The notes: a model not told the origin generated them from the sequence alone. DNA of 64,000 nucleotides from Haloarcula halophila (GCF_029278565.1 NZ_CP119559.1:558001-622000); one strand, 5' to 3'; numbered from the stretch's first letter, positions 42,953-53,038 are shown. Translations and numbers: made by a program.

Positions 42953-43564
42953 TTACGAACCCGCTTCGTCGTCCTCGTCGTCGGTTCCGTCGGTAGATTC
43001 GCCACGGCCAGGGTCGTCGAGATCGTCGAGGTCGTCCTTGATCGAGCGCAGTTCCGCATCGACGTCGACGGCGACGTCGTCCGTCTCGTCGTCCGCAGGA
43101 ACGCCACCGTTCGTCTCCGGGGCCTCCTCGTCGAGGCGTTCTTCGAGGTCCGAACGGAGTTGACGGGCCTCCTCCAGTAGTTCGCGCGCGTCCTCGTCCT
43201 CGGGTCGACCCTCGACGGCGCTCTGGATGTCGGTGAGCGCCTCGTCGAGACGCGAGAGCGTCGCCTTGCTCAGTTTCGTCGCCCGGTCTTTCACCTCGGT
43301 AGACGCCGACCCCGTCGAGGTGGGTCGCCCCTCGGCCATCCGAAGGGCGCGACGGAGGAGTTTCAGCGCCTGGATGTTCGTCTTCAGGATGAGGATCGCG
43401 GCCGGAATAGTCACGTCACTCGTGAACCGCAGCAGTTCCTCCGGCGTCGGCGGTCGCGGGACACCGCTCTCCGTGGTCGGTTCGACCTCCGTCTCGAGTT
43501 CCCGGAGCGTCGAAACGAGGTCGGTCAACAGGGCGGTAATGTCCTCGTCCGGACTGGTACTCAT
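42953..43564 (-). CDS. haloarchaeal protein with helical core and acidic tail (DUF7547-like)
   Basis: 203 residues from the ATG at 43564. The N-terminal helix resembles a coiled coil (ITALLTDLVSTLRELETEV). A conserved block PPTPEELLRFTSDVTIPAAILILKTNIQALKLLRRALRM includes a hydrophobic segment (about 50-68). The last 60 residues are almost all Asp/Glu/Gly. I recall this family as DUF7547. Function unknown. Confidence 0.72.
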   Translation of the reverse strand: MSTSPDEDITALLTDLVSTLRELETEVEPTTESGVPRPPTPEELLRFTSDVTIPAAILILKTNIQALKLLRRALRMAEGRPTSTGSASTEVKDRATKLSKATLSRLDEALTDIQSAVEGRPEDEDARELLEEARQLRSDLEERLDEEAPETNGGVPADDETDDVAVDVDAELRSIKDDLDDLDDPGRGESTDGTDDEDDEAGS

Positions 43565-43647
43565 GTGTCGCCCTAACAGGGTCGAATACAAAAGTTCGCC
43601 TGTCGGTACTCGGGGAACATACTAGGTGTACCAAAACCCTTATGTCT

Positions 43648-43661
43648 TTAGGGTTGCCTAA
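43648..43661. promoter_or_regulatory. DtxR-type iron box before a 52-residue gene
   Basis: TTAGGG-TT-GCCTAA, one mismatch from the consensus. It ends 9 bp before the ATG at 43670 and follows a TATA-like CCTTATGTC, so a bound repressor would block initiation. Confidence 0.6.
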
Positions 43662-43669
43662 TCCCGGTA

Positions 43670-43828
43670 ATGGCACCACAGACGGACGACGTCGTATCCG
43701 ATGACGACGAGGCGGAGAACCCGCTGGTGACAGCCCTGGACTGCGGGCAAGAGCGCACAGTGTTCACCGAAGACGGAAACACCGACGGCTGGATCGCGAC
43801 GGACCTCACCGTCGACCTCCGGCAATAG
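43670..43828 (+). CDS. 52-residue acidic protein with iron-box promoter (DUF7331-like)
   Basis: MAPQTDDVVSDDDEAENPLV opens an acidic protein that ends with ERTVFTEDGNTDGWIATDLTVDL. The pattern 'V(Y/F)..(E)DG/N..(A/G)WI.(S/T)D.TV.L' is shared by a family of tiny haloarchaeal proteins I recall as DUF7331. The leaderless-type promoter with an iron box supports a real gene. One Cys (25) is present. It is divergent from the DUF7547-like gene and 68 bp from the end of dps. Confidence 0.7.
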   Translation: MAPQTDDVVSDDDEAENPLVTALDCGQERTVFTEDGNTDGWIATDLTVDLRQ

Positions 43829-43896
43829 CGCTCCTCGTTTCTCCCTGGCTCCCGAAAACCCGGTCAGTGGATACCGAACCGTCCGCCGGATCGCGC

Positions 43897-44427
43897 TTAC
43901 TGGACCAGCGTGTCGTCTTCGAGGTAGTGTTCGATGTGGTGTGCGTCTTCCTCGGTCTGGACGATGATCTCCCGGAGGATCTGTGCGGTCGCGTGGTCGC
44001 CGAGGTTTTCGGCCAGTTCGATGTGGTCCCGCAGCGACTCGATCACGTCACCGAACAGCTCCAGATCGTTCTTCAGGGATGTCCGGATGTCGTAGACGTC
44101 CTCGCCCTCGGGTTCGACGGTCGCGTGTTCCTCCTGGGCCTTGCCGCCGGCGATCGGCGTTCCGCCGAGAGCCTGGGCGCGTTCCGCGAGTTCGTCCGCT
44201 GCCTCTTCGGCGTGGCCTGCCGCATCGCCCAGGAACAGATGGAGGTCGCGGAACTCGGCACCCTCGACGTTCCAGTGGTGTTTCTTGAGCTGGTGGTACA
44301 GCGTGTACGTGTCCGCGAGGTCCTGGTTGAGCGCGGTGATGATCTGCTCGGACTTCTCCTTGTCGAGCCGGAGTTCGTTCTCTTCGACAGCACCGAACTC
44401 TCGACGGACGTGTTCTTGTGTCGCCAT
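43897..44427 (-). CDS. dps: DpsA, ferritin-like iron-storage and DNA-protecting protein
   Basis: 176 residues, full length for haloarchaeal DpsA. The ferroxidase signature is present: HHWNVEGAEFRDLHLFLGD followed by AADELAER (Asp, Glu), with the family motif GGTP. DpsA oligomerises into a shell that oxidises and stores iron. I see no DtxR box in its promoter; a TATA-like element (read as TTTAAGTGG on the minus strand) lies about 28 bp before the start. It lies close to other iron-linked genes. Confidence 0.93.
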   Translation of the reverse strand: MATQEHVRREFGAVEENELRLDKEKSEQIITALNQDLADTYTLYHQLKKHHWNVEGAEFRDLHLFLGDAAGHAEEAADELAERAQALGGTPIAGGKAQEEHATVEPEGEDVYDIRTSLKNDLELFGDVIESLRDHIELAENLGDHATAQILREIIVQTEEDAHHIEHYLEDDTLVQ

Positions 44428-44533
44428 ATTCGATTCGAAGTACGACCGGCAACCACTTAAACGTTTGCGAACGAGAAAAATAGATTTTGCGTATCGGTAA
44501 TAATACTTTCCAGTAATGAGTCGTACGGCCCAC

Positions 44534-44917
44534 TCACGACGGCCGAGCGACGATCAACGGAACGGCGTCGGGGTCGATGTCTTCGAACGTGACGCGGTCG
44601 TCTCTCAGAGTCTGTTCCTGGTGGACGGCTGCGACCGCGCCGAGAACGTCCTCCTCCAGGTCGAGATGCTCCCCGTACTCCTCCCAGACGCCCGGATGGA
44701 CCGCGACGATGTAAACTGAGTCCGACTGTGCGAGCACCGGCGCGTCGAATCGCTTTCGCCACTCGTAGACCAACTCGTCGACACCGGGTGAGTCCCGCAT
44801 CGTCTGTTGGTGTGCTTCGAGCGCGTCACGGAGGGTCGGTTCGGGAACGTCTGATTCGTTCGCCACGCTCCGGATGACCGCGAGGTGGAACGGTTCCAGC
44901 AGGTCTTCGTCCGTCAT
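44534..44917 (-). CDS. haloarchaeal conserved protein of unknown function
   Basis: 127 residues from the ATG at 44917, the first start after which the sequence looks protein-like (MTDEDLLEPFHLAVIRSVANES). Mixed alpha/beta, acidic, no membrane segment or metal motif. I do not recognise the function. It is divergent from the acetate-CoA ligase gene. Confidence 0.65.
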   Translation of the reverse strand: MTDEDLLEPFHLAVIRSVANESDVPEPTLRDALEAHQQTMRDSPGVDELVYEWRKRFDAPVLAQSDSVYIVAVHPGVWEEYGEHLDLEEDVLGAVAAVHQEQTLRDDRVTFEDIDPDAVPLIVARPS

Positions 44918-45073
44918 AGCTGTCCGTACGCATAGCGTCCTCAAAAGGTCCCCGTCGTCGACGAGACCGACGCTTACGGACACGAGACGTACCGAATTTA
45001 CCAGTATAGTTCCCAACGCGTGGGACACCTCGGCAGTTATTTCCACGAGGCACCGGTACCCCCACCCAGAGGA

Positions 45074-47179
45074 ATGGGACGACTATCGACGCTGTTTGCG
45101 CCGGAACGAGTCGCCGTGATTGGCGCCACAGACTCGGAAGGGTCGGTGGGCCGTGCGATCACGTCGAACCTGCTCGAATCGTTCGACGGCGAGGTCATCG
45201 CGGTCAACCCCTACAAGGAGTCCGCTCTGGGGTTGCACTGCTACGACGAGGTCACGTCGGTCGAGTCGCCCGAGACCGTCGACGTCGCCGTCGTCGTCGT
45301 ACCGCCGGATGTCGCCGTCGATGCCATCGAAACCGCCGGTGGGGCCGGCATCGAGAACGTGGTCGTCATCACCGCAGGGTTCGGAGAGACCGGCAGCGAG
45401 GGGGCCGCTCGCGAGCGGGAACTCAGAGCGGTTGCCGAGAAGTACGATCTCAACCTCGTCGGCCCCAATAGTCTGGGCGTGATGTCGACGCCCGTCGGCC
45501 TGAACGCGACGTTCGGCAACGAGATGGCCACCGAAGGTGACATCTCCTTCATGAGCCAGTCGGGGGCCTTCGTCACTGCCGTCCTGGACTGGGCCGCAGA
45601 ACGTGACGTGGGGTTCAAGGACATCGTCTCGCTGGGGAACAAGGCGATCCTCGACGAGGGCGATTTCATCGCCGAGTGGGGTGAGGACCCCGAGACCGAC
45701 GTGATCCTGGGCTATCTCGAAGACATCAGCGACGGGACGGAGTTCATCGAGACGGCCCGCGAGGTGACACAGGACACGCCGATCGTGCTCGTCAAGTCCG
45801 GCCGGACCGACGCCGGGGCGACCGCCGCCGCCTCACACACCGGGGCGATGGCCGGCTCCGAGCGCGCCTACGAGGCCGGTCTCGAACAGGCCGGCACGGT
45901 GCGTGTCGAATCCGTCCAGCAACTGTTCGACTACGCGCAGATCCTCTCGGGCCAGCCGCTCCCGGAGGGCGACGAGATCGCGATCGTCACGAACGCCGGC
46001 GGCCCGGGCGTGATGACGACCGACGCCGTCGGCGATTCGGAGCTCTCGCTGGCGGAGTTCGAGGACGCCACCCTGGACCGCCTAGGCGAGGTGCTGCCCG
46101 ACGAGGCCAACATCTACAACCCCGTCGACATCATCGGCGACGCTCCCGCAGAGCGCTTCGAGATCGCGCTGGAGACGGTGCTTGCCGACGACAACGTCTC
46201 GATGGCCGTCGTCGTCGCCTGTCCGACCGCGGTGTTGTCGTTCGAGGAACTGGCGAGCGTTGTCGTCGAGCAACAACAGGAGTCCGGCGTCCCCATCGCG
46301 ACGACGCTGATGGGCGGGAAATCCGTCGGCGCGGGGCAAGACGTACTGAGCGAGGCCGGCATCCCGAACTACTTCGACCCTGCGCGGGCCGTCGACAGCC
46401 TCGACGTCCTCCGGGAGTACCGCGGAATCCAGGCCCGGGAGTTCGAGGAGCCGGCGGCCTTCGACGTGGACCGCGAGCGCGCACGCGAGATACTCGAATC
46501 CGCCACGCGCCGGAACACCAACCGGCTGGGCGTCGAGGCGATGGACCTGCTGGACGCCTACGGTATCCCGACACCACAGGGTGACGTGGTCACGACGCCT
46601 TCCGAGGCCCAGGCGATCGCCGATGAGATCGGCGACGACGTGGTCATGAAGATCGTCAGCCCGGACATCCTCCACAAATCGGACATCGGCGGCGTCGAGG
46701 TCGGTGTCTCCCCCGAGAACGTGCGGGACACCTTCGAAGACCTCGTCGTCCGTGCCCGCAACTACCAGCGGGACGCGACCGTGCTGGGCGTCCAGGTCCA
46801 GGAGATGGTCGATCTCGACTCCGGCACAGAAACCATCCTCGGCATGAACCGGGACCCGCAGTTCGGCCCGCTGCTGCTCTTCGGCCTCGGTGGTATTTTC
46901 GTGGAGGTGCTCGAAGACAACACCGTGCGGGTCGCCCCGGTGAGCGAACCCGAGGCACGCGAGATGCTCGACGACATCGAATCGGCGCCGCTGCTACGCG
47001 GCGCACGCGGACGGGAGCCCGTCGACGAGGACGCCCTCGTCGAGACCGTCCAGCGGCTCTCACAGCTCGTCACCGACTTCCCGGCCATCGTCGAACTGGA
47101 CATCAACCCACTCGTCGCGACCCCCGACGGGGTGCAGGCGGTCGACCTGCGACTCACCATCGACCAGGACGAACTATGA
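45074..47179 (+). CDS. acd: ADP-forming acetate-CoA ligase (single-chain alpha-beta)
   Basis: 701 residues. CoA-binding domain (1-135), succinyl-CoA-synthetase-like flavodoxin domains with the phospho-histidine segment AAASHTGAMAGS (His255), and a C-terminal ATP-grasp domain (about 475-700). This fused order is that of the Haloarcula marismortui enzyme. It converts acetyl-CoA, ADP and phosphate to acetate, CoA and ATP. The ATG at 45074 (MGRLSTLFAPERVAVIGAT) fits the family; the upstream extension does not. The stop overlaps the next start (ATGA). Confidence 0.93.
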   Translation: MGRLSTLFAPERVAVIGATDSEGSVGRAITSNLLESFDGEVIAVNPYKESALGLHCYDEVTSVESPETVDVAVVVVPPDVAVDAIETAGGAGIENVVVITAGFGETGSEGAARERELRAVAEKYDLNLVGPNSLGVMSTPVGLNATFGNEMATEGDISFMSQSGAFVTAVLDWAAERDVGFKDIVSLGNKAILDEGDFIAEWGEDPETDVILGYLEDISDGTEFIETAREVTQDTPIVLVKSGRTDAGATAAASHTGAMAGSERAYEAGLEQAGTVRVESVQQLFDYAQILSGQPLPEGDEIAIVTNAGGPGVMTTDAVGDSELSLAEFEDATLDRLGEVLPDEANIYNPVDIIGDAPAERFEIALETVLADDNVSMAVVVACPTAVLSFEELASVVVEQQQESGVPIATTLMGGKSVGAGQDVLSEAGIPNYFDPARAVDSLDVLREYRGIQAREFEEPAAFDVDRERAREILESATRRNTNRLGVEAMDLLDAYGIPTPQGDVVTTPSEAQAIADEIGDDVVMKIVSPDILHKSDIGGVEVGVSPENVRDTFEDLVVRARNYQRDATVLGVQVQEMVDLDSGTETILGMNRDPQFGPLLLFGLGGIFVEVLEDNTVRVAPVSEPEAREMLDDIESAPLLRGARGREPVDEDALVETVQRLSQLVTDFPAIVELDINPLVATPDGVQAVDLRLTIDQDEL

Positions 47180-48249
47180 CCGACCAGAACACGCTGCTCG
47201 TCACGTCTACGGAGGAAGGTATCGGCAAGACCGCGATCACGCTCGCGCTCGCGAAACACGCACACGACGCCGGCCACGAGGTCGGCTACATGAAACCGAA
47301 GGGGACGCGGCTCCAGAGCGCCGTCGGGAAGACCCGCGACGAGGACCCGATGCTCGCGCGCAGCCTGCTGGACCTGGACGCGGAGATGCACGAGATGGAG
47401 CCGATCGTCTACTCGCCGACGTTCATCCAGGAGGCGATCCGCGGCCGTGAAGACCCCGAGGAACTCCGGACGCGCGTCCTCGACAACTTCGAGTCGCTCT
47501 CGGCCGAGACCGACCTGATGGTCGTCGAGGGGAGCGACCGCCTCGACACCGGCGGCATCGTCGACCTGACCGACGTCGATATCGCCGAGGCGATCGACGC
47601 CCGCGTCCTGTTGGTCTGTGGCTACGCCACCCCCGGCGACGCCGACGAGGTGCTGGCGGCGGCAGAGACCATCGGTGACCGCCTGGCCGGCGTCCTCTTC
47701 AACGGCGTCACCGACACCGCGATGGGCGAACTCGTCGACGACGTGTTGCCGTTCCTCGAAAGCAAGGGCGTCCCGGTGTATGGCTCGCTCCCGCGGGTAC
47801 AGGAACTGGCGGGGGTCACCGTCGAGGATCTCGCCCGGAGCGTGGGTGCCGACGTGCTCACGACGGGCGCCTCGATGGACGCACACGTCGAACGGTTCTC
47901 GGTCGGTGCGATGGGCGGCAACAGTGCGCTCGACCAGTTCCGTCGGACCCGCGACGCGGTGATGGTCACCGGCGGCGACCGCTCGGAGGTCCAGACGGCC
48001 GCCTTGGAGGCCTCGGGGATCAAAGCGTTATTACTGACCGGTGGGTTCCGACCAGCCAGCGCCGTCCTCGGCCGGGCCGAGGAAGAAGACGTCCCGGTGT
48101 TGCTGGTCCAATCGGACACTCGACGGACGATCGACCGACTGGAAGACGTTCTTCGGTCCGGGCGAACCCGAAACGAGGCCACGGTCGAGCGGATGGCGGA
48201 ACTACTGACCGACGGCGTCGATATCGACAAGCTCCTCTCACTGGAGTGA
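47176..48249 (+). CDS. BioD-like/DRTGG-domain protein (Pta N-terminal-type, lacks phosphotransacetylase domain)
   Basis: 357 residues. A P-loop NTPase domain like dethiobiotin synthetase (STEEGIGKTAITLALA, 11-26) is joined to a DRTGG domain (about 225-340). These two make the regulatory N-terminus of long bacterial phosphotransacetylases; the catalytic PTA domain is absent. The start overlaps the acetate-CoA ligase stop, so it is likely a sensor or partner of that enzyme. The mode of action is unknown. Confidence 0.82.
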   Translation: MTDQNTLLVTSTEEGIGKTAITLALAKHAHDAGHEVGYMKPKGTRLQSAVGKTRDEDPMLARSLLDLDAEMHEMEPIVYSPTFIQEAIRGREDPEELRTRVLDNFESLSAETDLMVVEGSDRLDTGGIVDLTDVDIAEAIDARVLLVCGYATPGDADEVLAAAETIGDRLAGVLFNGVTDTAMGELVDDVLPFLESKGVPVYGSLPRVQELAGVTVEDLARSVGADVLTTGASMDAHVERFSVGAMGGNSALDQFRRTRDAVMVTGGDRSEVQTAALEASGIKALLLTGGFRPASAVLGRAEEEDVPVLLVQSDTRRTIDRLEDVLRSGRTRNEATVERMAELLTDGVDIDKLLSLE

Positions 48250-48360
48250 GCCCCCGTTTCGGCTGCGCATCCCCCTCTCGCTGCTGGGCAGTATGGTGGT
48301 GTCTCCCACCGATCTCCACGTGAAACGTACCAGATACTTATACGATCGCCCGCCATAATC

Positions 48361-48450
48361 GAGGGTGGAGCCGCAAGGCTCCGTAGTGTCACACGCTGGG
48401 GGCTATCCACCCCCATTCGACCCTTTGTCCGAAAGCGGTTCGCCGAAACA
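48361..48450 (+). ncRNA. candidate structured small RNA
   Basis: No gene covers 48250-48472. A TATA box ACTTATAC (48336-48343) predicts a start near 48361, where a folded region begins: GGAGCC-GCAA-GGCTCC (GNRA tetraloop hairpin), GGGGG...CCCCC around a short loop, GGGTGG pairing with CCACCC, and CGG-TTCG-CCG (UUCG tetraloop) just before an ACA. Stable tetraloops behind a strong promoter suggest a small RNA; an H/ACA-type guide is possible. Exact ends are unknown. Confidence 0.4.
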
Positions 48451-48472
48451 GTACTGACGAGTCGACGTTCGG

Positions 48473-49588
48473 TCAGTCGTCGGATTGGAGCTCTGATTTC
48501 GTCTGTGCGGTGCCGGCGGCCGTCTCGGTGTCGGTCCCCTCCTCGGCCCGTGTCTTGACGTCCTCGGGGTCGAACTCGTTGGCCTCGGTGTTGGGTTCCA
48601 GTCCCGCAGCCTCGACGATCTCCAGATCGTCGGCGGCGGACTGGCCCTCGGTCGTGAGGTAGTCGCCGGTGAGGATACCGTCGGCGCCGGCCTCCAGAGC
48701 GGCCACCTGGCCCTCGGTGTCCAGATTCACTTCGCGCCCGCCGGTCAGCCGAACGCGGGCCTCGGGGTGGAGCAATCGGTAGACCGCGATGGTCCGGACG
48801 ACCTCTTCGGTCGTGATGTCTGGCAACCCGCGCGCCGCGAGCGGTGTCCCTTCGACCGGATTGAGAACGTTGACCGGCAGCGAGGAGACGCCGATCTCCT
48901 GTAAGGCGATCGCAGCTTCCACGCGATCGGTCGGCGTCTCGCCCATCCCCAGGATGACGCCGGCACAGAGGTCCATCCCGGCCTCCTTGGCCACTTCCAG
49001 GGTGTGGACCCGGTCTTCGAAGGAGTGGGTGTCGACGATCTCCGGGAAGTACCGCGGCGAGGTCTCGATGTTGTGATTGTAGTGGTTGAGCCCCTCCTCG
49101 GCGAGGATCGCGGCCTCCTCCTCGGTGAGGATGCCGAGGCTGGCGTCGACTTCCACGTCGGTCTCGTCCCGAACCAGTCGGATCGCCTCCAGAACCTCTT
49201 CCCACTCGTCCGGGCGCTGTTCCTTGGAGACGCCCTTCTCGGCGACGACGATCCCGAACCGCTGGGAGCCGTCACGTTCGGCCCGTTTCGCGGCTTCGAG
49301 GACCTTTTCCGGACCCAGGAAGCCGTAGTTGTCGATGCCGGTATCGAAGTGGACCGACTGGGCACAGAACCCGCAGTCCTCCGCGCAGTTGCCCGCCTTT
49401 GCGTTCACGATCGAACACGCGTCGACGGTCCCGTCGCCCAACTGGCTCCGGACGTAGTCCGCGCCCGCCGCGAGCGCATCGACCGGTTGTGCGATGAGTG
49501 CCGTTCCGTCCGTGCGGTCCAGTCGCTCGCCGTCGAGGACGCGCGCGACTGCGTCGTCGACCGTGCGGTTGCCCGTCTCGTAAACCAC
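48473..49588 (-). CDS. bioB: biotin synthase
   Basis: 371 residues. The radical-SAM cluster motif is Cys68, Cys72 and Cys75 (GNCAEDCGFC); the BioB segments YNHNIETSPRYFPEI and LNPVEGTPL are present. It inserts sulfur into dethiobiotin. The ORF opens with a GTG at 49588. The last 50 residues form an acidic tail not seen in bacterial BioB. Biotin is the cofactor of the carboxylase whose beta subunit is at 37303. Confidence 0.92.
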   Translation of the reverse strand: MVYETGNRTVDDAVARVLDGERLDRTDGTALIAQPVDALAAGADYVRSQLGDGTVDACSIVNAKAGNCAEDCGFCAQSVHFDTGIDNYGFLGPEKVLEAAKRAERDGSQRFGIVVAEKGVSKEQRPDEWEEVLEAIRLVRDETDVEVDASLGILTEEEAAILAEEGLNHYNHNIETSPRYFPEIVDTHSFEDRVHTLEVAKEAGMDLCAGVILGMGETPTDRVEAAIALQEIGVSSLPVNVLNPVEGTPLAARGLPDITTEEVVRTIAVYRLLHPEARVRLTGGREVNLDTEGQVAALEAGADGILTGDYLTTEGQSAADDLEIVEAAGLEPNTEANEFDPEDVKTRAEEGTDTETAAGTAQTKSELQSDD

Positions 49589-49703
49589 ACTCGAACCGGC
49601 GGTTGACAGATAATTAAACGTTCGGGTGGCCGATGTCGGACGGTCCCGTCACGTCCGCCGGAAGTAGCCAGGCGCTGGCGGGGAGCGCCGATGACGAGTC
49701 GTC

Positions 49704-52073
49704 TCAGTCGGTGCGCTCGTCCGGGTAGCCACCGTCGGCGCTCGCCGGCGTGACACTCGTCGTCGCTGCGTCGCTGGTCTCGAACGCTTCGAGTTCCGTC
49801 CGGAGTTCCCCCACCTGGTCGGAGAGTTCCTCGATCCGCTGGCTGACCTCCTGTACCTGTGCCGCCTGTTCCTCGGCGGCAGCGGCCACTCGTTCGGTCT
49901 CGGCCGAGGTCTCGTCGGCGATGTCGGCCACTTCGTCGGTCATCGAGGCCACTTGCTGGGCGGCGTCGGCCTGCTCGTCCGTCGCCTGGGAGATCTCCTG
50001 TACCCCAGCGTTGGTCTCCCGGGCCTGTTCAGCGATCGTGTCGAGCGCGTCGAGCGCGCTCTCGACGGTCTCGCTGCCGCTGTCGACTCGCTCGCCGACG
50101 TCCTGCATCTCGTCGACGGTCTGCTCGGTCTGTTCCGTCACCTCCTCGATGAGCGAGCCGATCTGCTCGGCGGACTCCTTGGTCTCCTCGGCCAGGGCCT
50201 TTACCTCGTCGGCCACCACGGCGAACCCCTCACCACTGCCGCTGCCATCGCCCGCGCGGGCGGCCTCGATGTTGGCGTTCAGCGCCAGCATGTTCGTCTC
50301 CTCCGCGATGTCACCGATGACCTGCGCGACCTCGCCGATAGCGGCCATCTGCTCGTCGAGCTGTTCGACCGACGCGATGGCTCGCTCGGTCTGGTTCCGG
50401 ATCGCATCCAGTTCATCGACGGCCTCGGTCGCGGCTGACTGGCCTTCCTCGCCGGTCCGGGCGGTCTCCTCGGAGGTCGCAGCGACCGTCTCGGCGGTCG
50501 ACGTGATCTCTTCGACGGTCGCCGAGAGGTCCGACATCTCACTCGAGACGCGTTCGACCTGTTCACGCTGTTCCTGGGTCGACTCCGTGATGCGCTGGGC
50601 AGATTCACTCACGTCCCGGCTCGCCGATTCGATCTCCCGGATGCTGGTCGCGCTCTCCTGGCTCGCCCCCTCGACGGTGTCAGTGAACGTCTGGATACTG
50701 ACGATCGTCTCCTCCCACTCTTCGAGCATCGCGTTGAACGAGACCGCAATGTCACGCATGGCCTCGCTCTGGGCGTCCGTGTCGAGCCGACGGGAGAGAT
50801 CACCCCCGGCGCAGGCGGCCATCACGTCCCCGTACTCGCTCGCAGTGGCTTCGAGTTGCTCGCTCAGTGCCTCGGCTTCCTCACGGGCTTGCTCCGCACT
50901 GGCCTTCGCCTCCTCTGCGGTCGTGCGGGCCTCGTCGGCCTCCTCGACGGCCCGCTCGGCCTCCTCGATCCGGTCGACGAGACTGTCCCGCATCCCTGCA
51001 ATGGAGTCGAACAGCTGTCCGACGTCGTCGATCCGGCCCGACGAGAGCGTCACGTCGTACTCCCCCTGTTCGATTGCCGAGGCGCGATCCGACAGCTCGC
51101 GGACGGCGATGGCGGTGTTCCGGCCGATGGTCGCCCCGATAGCCACGACACCGACGAGTGCCACCCCGACCAACAGCAATACCCCGTTGCCGACGCTCCG
51201 GGCCAGTTGGTAGGCGTTCGCCGCCGGCACGTGTTTGAGGACGACCCAGTCCGTTCCAGCGACCGGAGCGTACGACACCACGAGGTTCTGTGACTGCTGT
51301 GAGTCGATGGCGGGGTCGCTGACGAAGCCCGCCTCGCCCTCGGACCCCCGGGCGACCGCGACGGAGGTCGCGTTCTCGTCGTCGAGATACGGCTGGAGCG
51401 TCGTGGCGTTTTCGTCGGCGAACAGGACTCTCCCGCTGGAATCGACGACCCTGGTAAAGGTGCCACTGATGGGACTCTGGAACCGTGTGCCGACCTCGTC
51501 CGCGGTGTATGTCACCACGAGTCCGCCGTTGAACACACCGTTGACCGGGCTGATAAACGCGATCTGGGTCCGTCCGTCCGACCCCTCGTACGGTTCACTG
51601 ACGATCACGTCGTCGAAATCACCGAACGCGTAGCTACCGTACCACGGCACGTCGCTGATGTCCTCGCCGGCACGTCCCGACGCAGTGCTTGCGACGATGC
51701 GCTCCTCGCGCGTGTCGATATAGTGGACTCCGGTGACAGAACCGGACAGTTTCGATTCACGCTGCTCCTGGAGATACGAGCGGATCTCCGCGTTCGACCC
51801 GTTCTCGAACACCGGTGCGTCGGAGATGAACCGGGCCGGTCCCCGCCGGCTCTCGATGAACTCCGAGAGGCTCCCGGCCTCCGAGGCAGTCTGCTGTGTC
51901 AGCGACTTCTGAACGTCCTCCCTGAGTGTTTCGGAGGTCTGTGCCTGAACGCCGTAGCCGATGAGGCCGATCGCGAGGAGGACCAGCCCGGTCGCGATCG
52001 CGAACTTGAGAAAGTACGACCCGCGGATCCGGTCCGGAACGAGCGCGGAGAGACCCGTATTCTGTCCCGACAT
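49704..52073 (-). CDS. methyl-accepting chemotaxis transducer (CosT-like)
   Basis: 789 residues from the ATG at 52073; a GTG at 52079 that overlaps the upstream stop is also possible. Membrane segment about 20-40, an extracellular Cache-like sensor (about 45-300), a second membrane segment (about 305-330), a HAMP region, a long coiled coil and the conserved signalling hairpin ([24 protein letters not shown]). Directly upstream is an osmolyte-type binding protein with no permease, the arrangement of Halobacterium CosB-CosT. It probably senses the loaded binding protein. Confidence 0.9.
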   Translation of the reverse strand: MSGQNTGLSALVPDRIRGSYFLKFAIATGLVLLAIGLIGYGVQAQTSETLREDVQKSLTQQTASEAGSLSEFIESRRGPARFISDAPVFENGSNAEIRSYLQEQRESKLSGSVTGVHYIDTREERIVASTASGRAGEDISDVPWYGSYAFGDFDDVIVSEPYEGSDGRTQIAFISPVNGVFNGGLVVTYTADEVGTRFQSPISGTFTRVVDSSGRVLFADENATTLQPYLDDENATSVAVARGSEGEAGFVSDPAIDSQQSQNLVVSYAPVAGTDWVVLKHVPAANAYQLARSVGNGVLLLVGVALVGVVAIGATIGRNTAIAVRELSDRASAIEQGEYDVTLSSGRIDDVGQLFDSIAGMRDSLVDRIEEAERAVEEADEARTTAEEAKASAEQAREEAEALSEQLEATASEYGDVMAACAGGDLSRRLDTDAQSEAMRDIAVSFNAMLEEWEETIVSIQTFTDTVEGASQESATSIREIESASRDVSESAQRITESTQEQREQVERVSSEMSDLSATVEEITSTAETVAATSEETARTGEEGQSAATEAVDELDAIRNQTERAIASVEQLDEQMAAIGEVAQVIGDIAEETNMLALNANIEAARAGDGSGSGEGFAVVADEVKALAEETKESAEQIGSLIEEVTEQTEQTVDEMQDVGERVDSGSETVESALDALDTIAEQARETNAGVQEISQATDEQADAAQQVASMTDEVADIADETSAETERVAAAAEEQAAQVQEVSQRIEELSDQVGELRTELEAFETSDAATTSVTPASADGGYPDERTD

Positions 52074-52075
52074 TG

Positions 52076-53038
52076 TCACACGACCCCGTTAGATTCGAGA
52101 TGGGTTCGAGCCACTGCCTGCGGGGACTCCCCGTCGTTGGTCACGGCCGCGTTCAGCTCCCGGATCGTCGCTTCGTCGCCGATGCTGGGTCCGATCGGGT
52201 TCAACGCCTCGGCGACCGCTGGGTTTTCCTCGACGACCGACGCCGAGACACAGGGGCAGGGGCTGTAGATCGGCCAGAAGTTCTGATCGTCGGCCAGTGG
52301 CTGGAAGTTCTGGATACCGATCTGCCCGTCGGTGAGGAATCCCATGGCCAGGTCCGCGTCGCCGGTCCCCAGGAACTCGTACGTGAGCCCCAGCGACACG
52401 ACCTCGACGTTGTCCGACCAGGTCTCGACGGCAGACTCCTCGAACCCGTAGTGGTCTAGCAGTCCCGGCCATCCGTCCGCCCGGTCGTAGAACGAGGGGC
52501 CGAGTGCGATCGTCACATCGGTGTTGCCGGCGTTGACATGCTCAGCAAGGGCACCGACCGAATCGATTCCGGTCCGCTCGGCCCACTCCGGACGGGTCAC
52601 GATCGTGTAGGTGTTGTTGAACGGCGCGCGGTTCAACACCCGGAGATCGTACTCCGACGCGATCGTCTGGCTCGCCTGCTGGAACTGTTCCTCCGGATCG
52701 GCTATCAGCGAGTCCTGTTGTGGCGGGTGTGTCAACCGGAGCGTCCCGGTGTACTCCCAGTACAGGTCAAGTTCGCCGCCGGTCAGCCCGCTCCAGACCG
52801 TCGACGTCGCCCCGTACCCGATCTCGTCGACCACCTGTAGATCGGTCAGTTCGTTCAGTGCCTCGTACGCCATGTAGCCGAGGATCCGGTTCTCGGTGAA
52901 CGTCTTCGACCCGACCACGATAGTTCCCGACGTGGCCGCCGAGTCGCCAGATCCTGACGGGAGGCCCGAGCAACCGGCACCGCCGGCGAGGGCGCTCGCC
53001 GAAGCGACACCCCTCAGAAATCCCCTTCGCGATACCAT
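52076..53038 (-). CDS. glycine betaine/choline-type substrate-binding lipoprotein (OpuAC/CosB-like)
   Basis: 320 residues. Tat signal ([21 protein letters not shown]) with lipobox Cys23. The binding domain begins [22 protein letters not shown], typical of QAT-family osmoprotectant receptors, and continues with [11 protein letters not shown]. No ABC permease or ATPase is nearby, and the next gene is a chemotransducer, so it likely serves chemotaxis to compatible solutes rather than uptake. Confidence 0.87.
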   Translation of the reverse strand: MVSRRGFLRGVASASALAGGAGCSGLPSGSGDSAATSGTIVVGSKTFTENRILGYMAYEALNELTDLQVVDEIGYGATSTVWSGLTGGELDLYWEYTGTLRLTHPPQQDSLIADPEEQFQQASQTIASEYDLRVLNRAPFNNTYTIVTRPEWAERTGIDSVGALAEHVNAGNTDVTIALGPSFYDRADGWPGLLDHYGFEESAVETWSDNVEVVSLGLTYEFLGTGDADLAMGFLTDGQIGIQNFQPLADDQNFWPIYSPCPCVSASVVEENPAVAEALNPIGPSIGDEATIRELNAAVTNDGESPQAVARTHLESNGVV

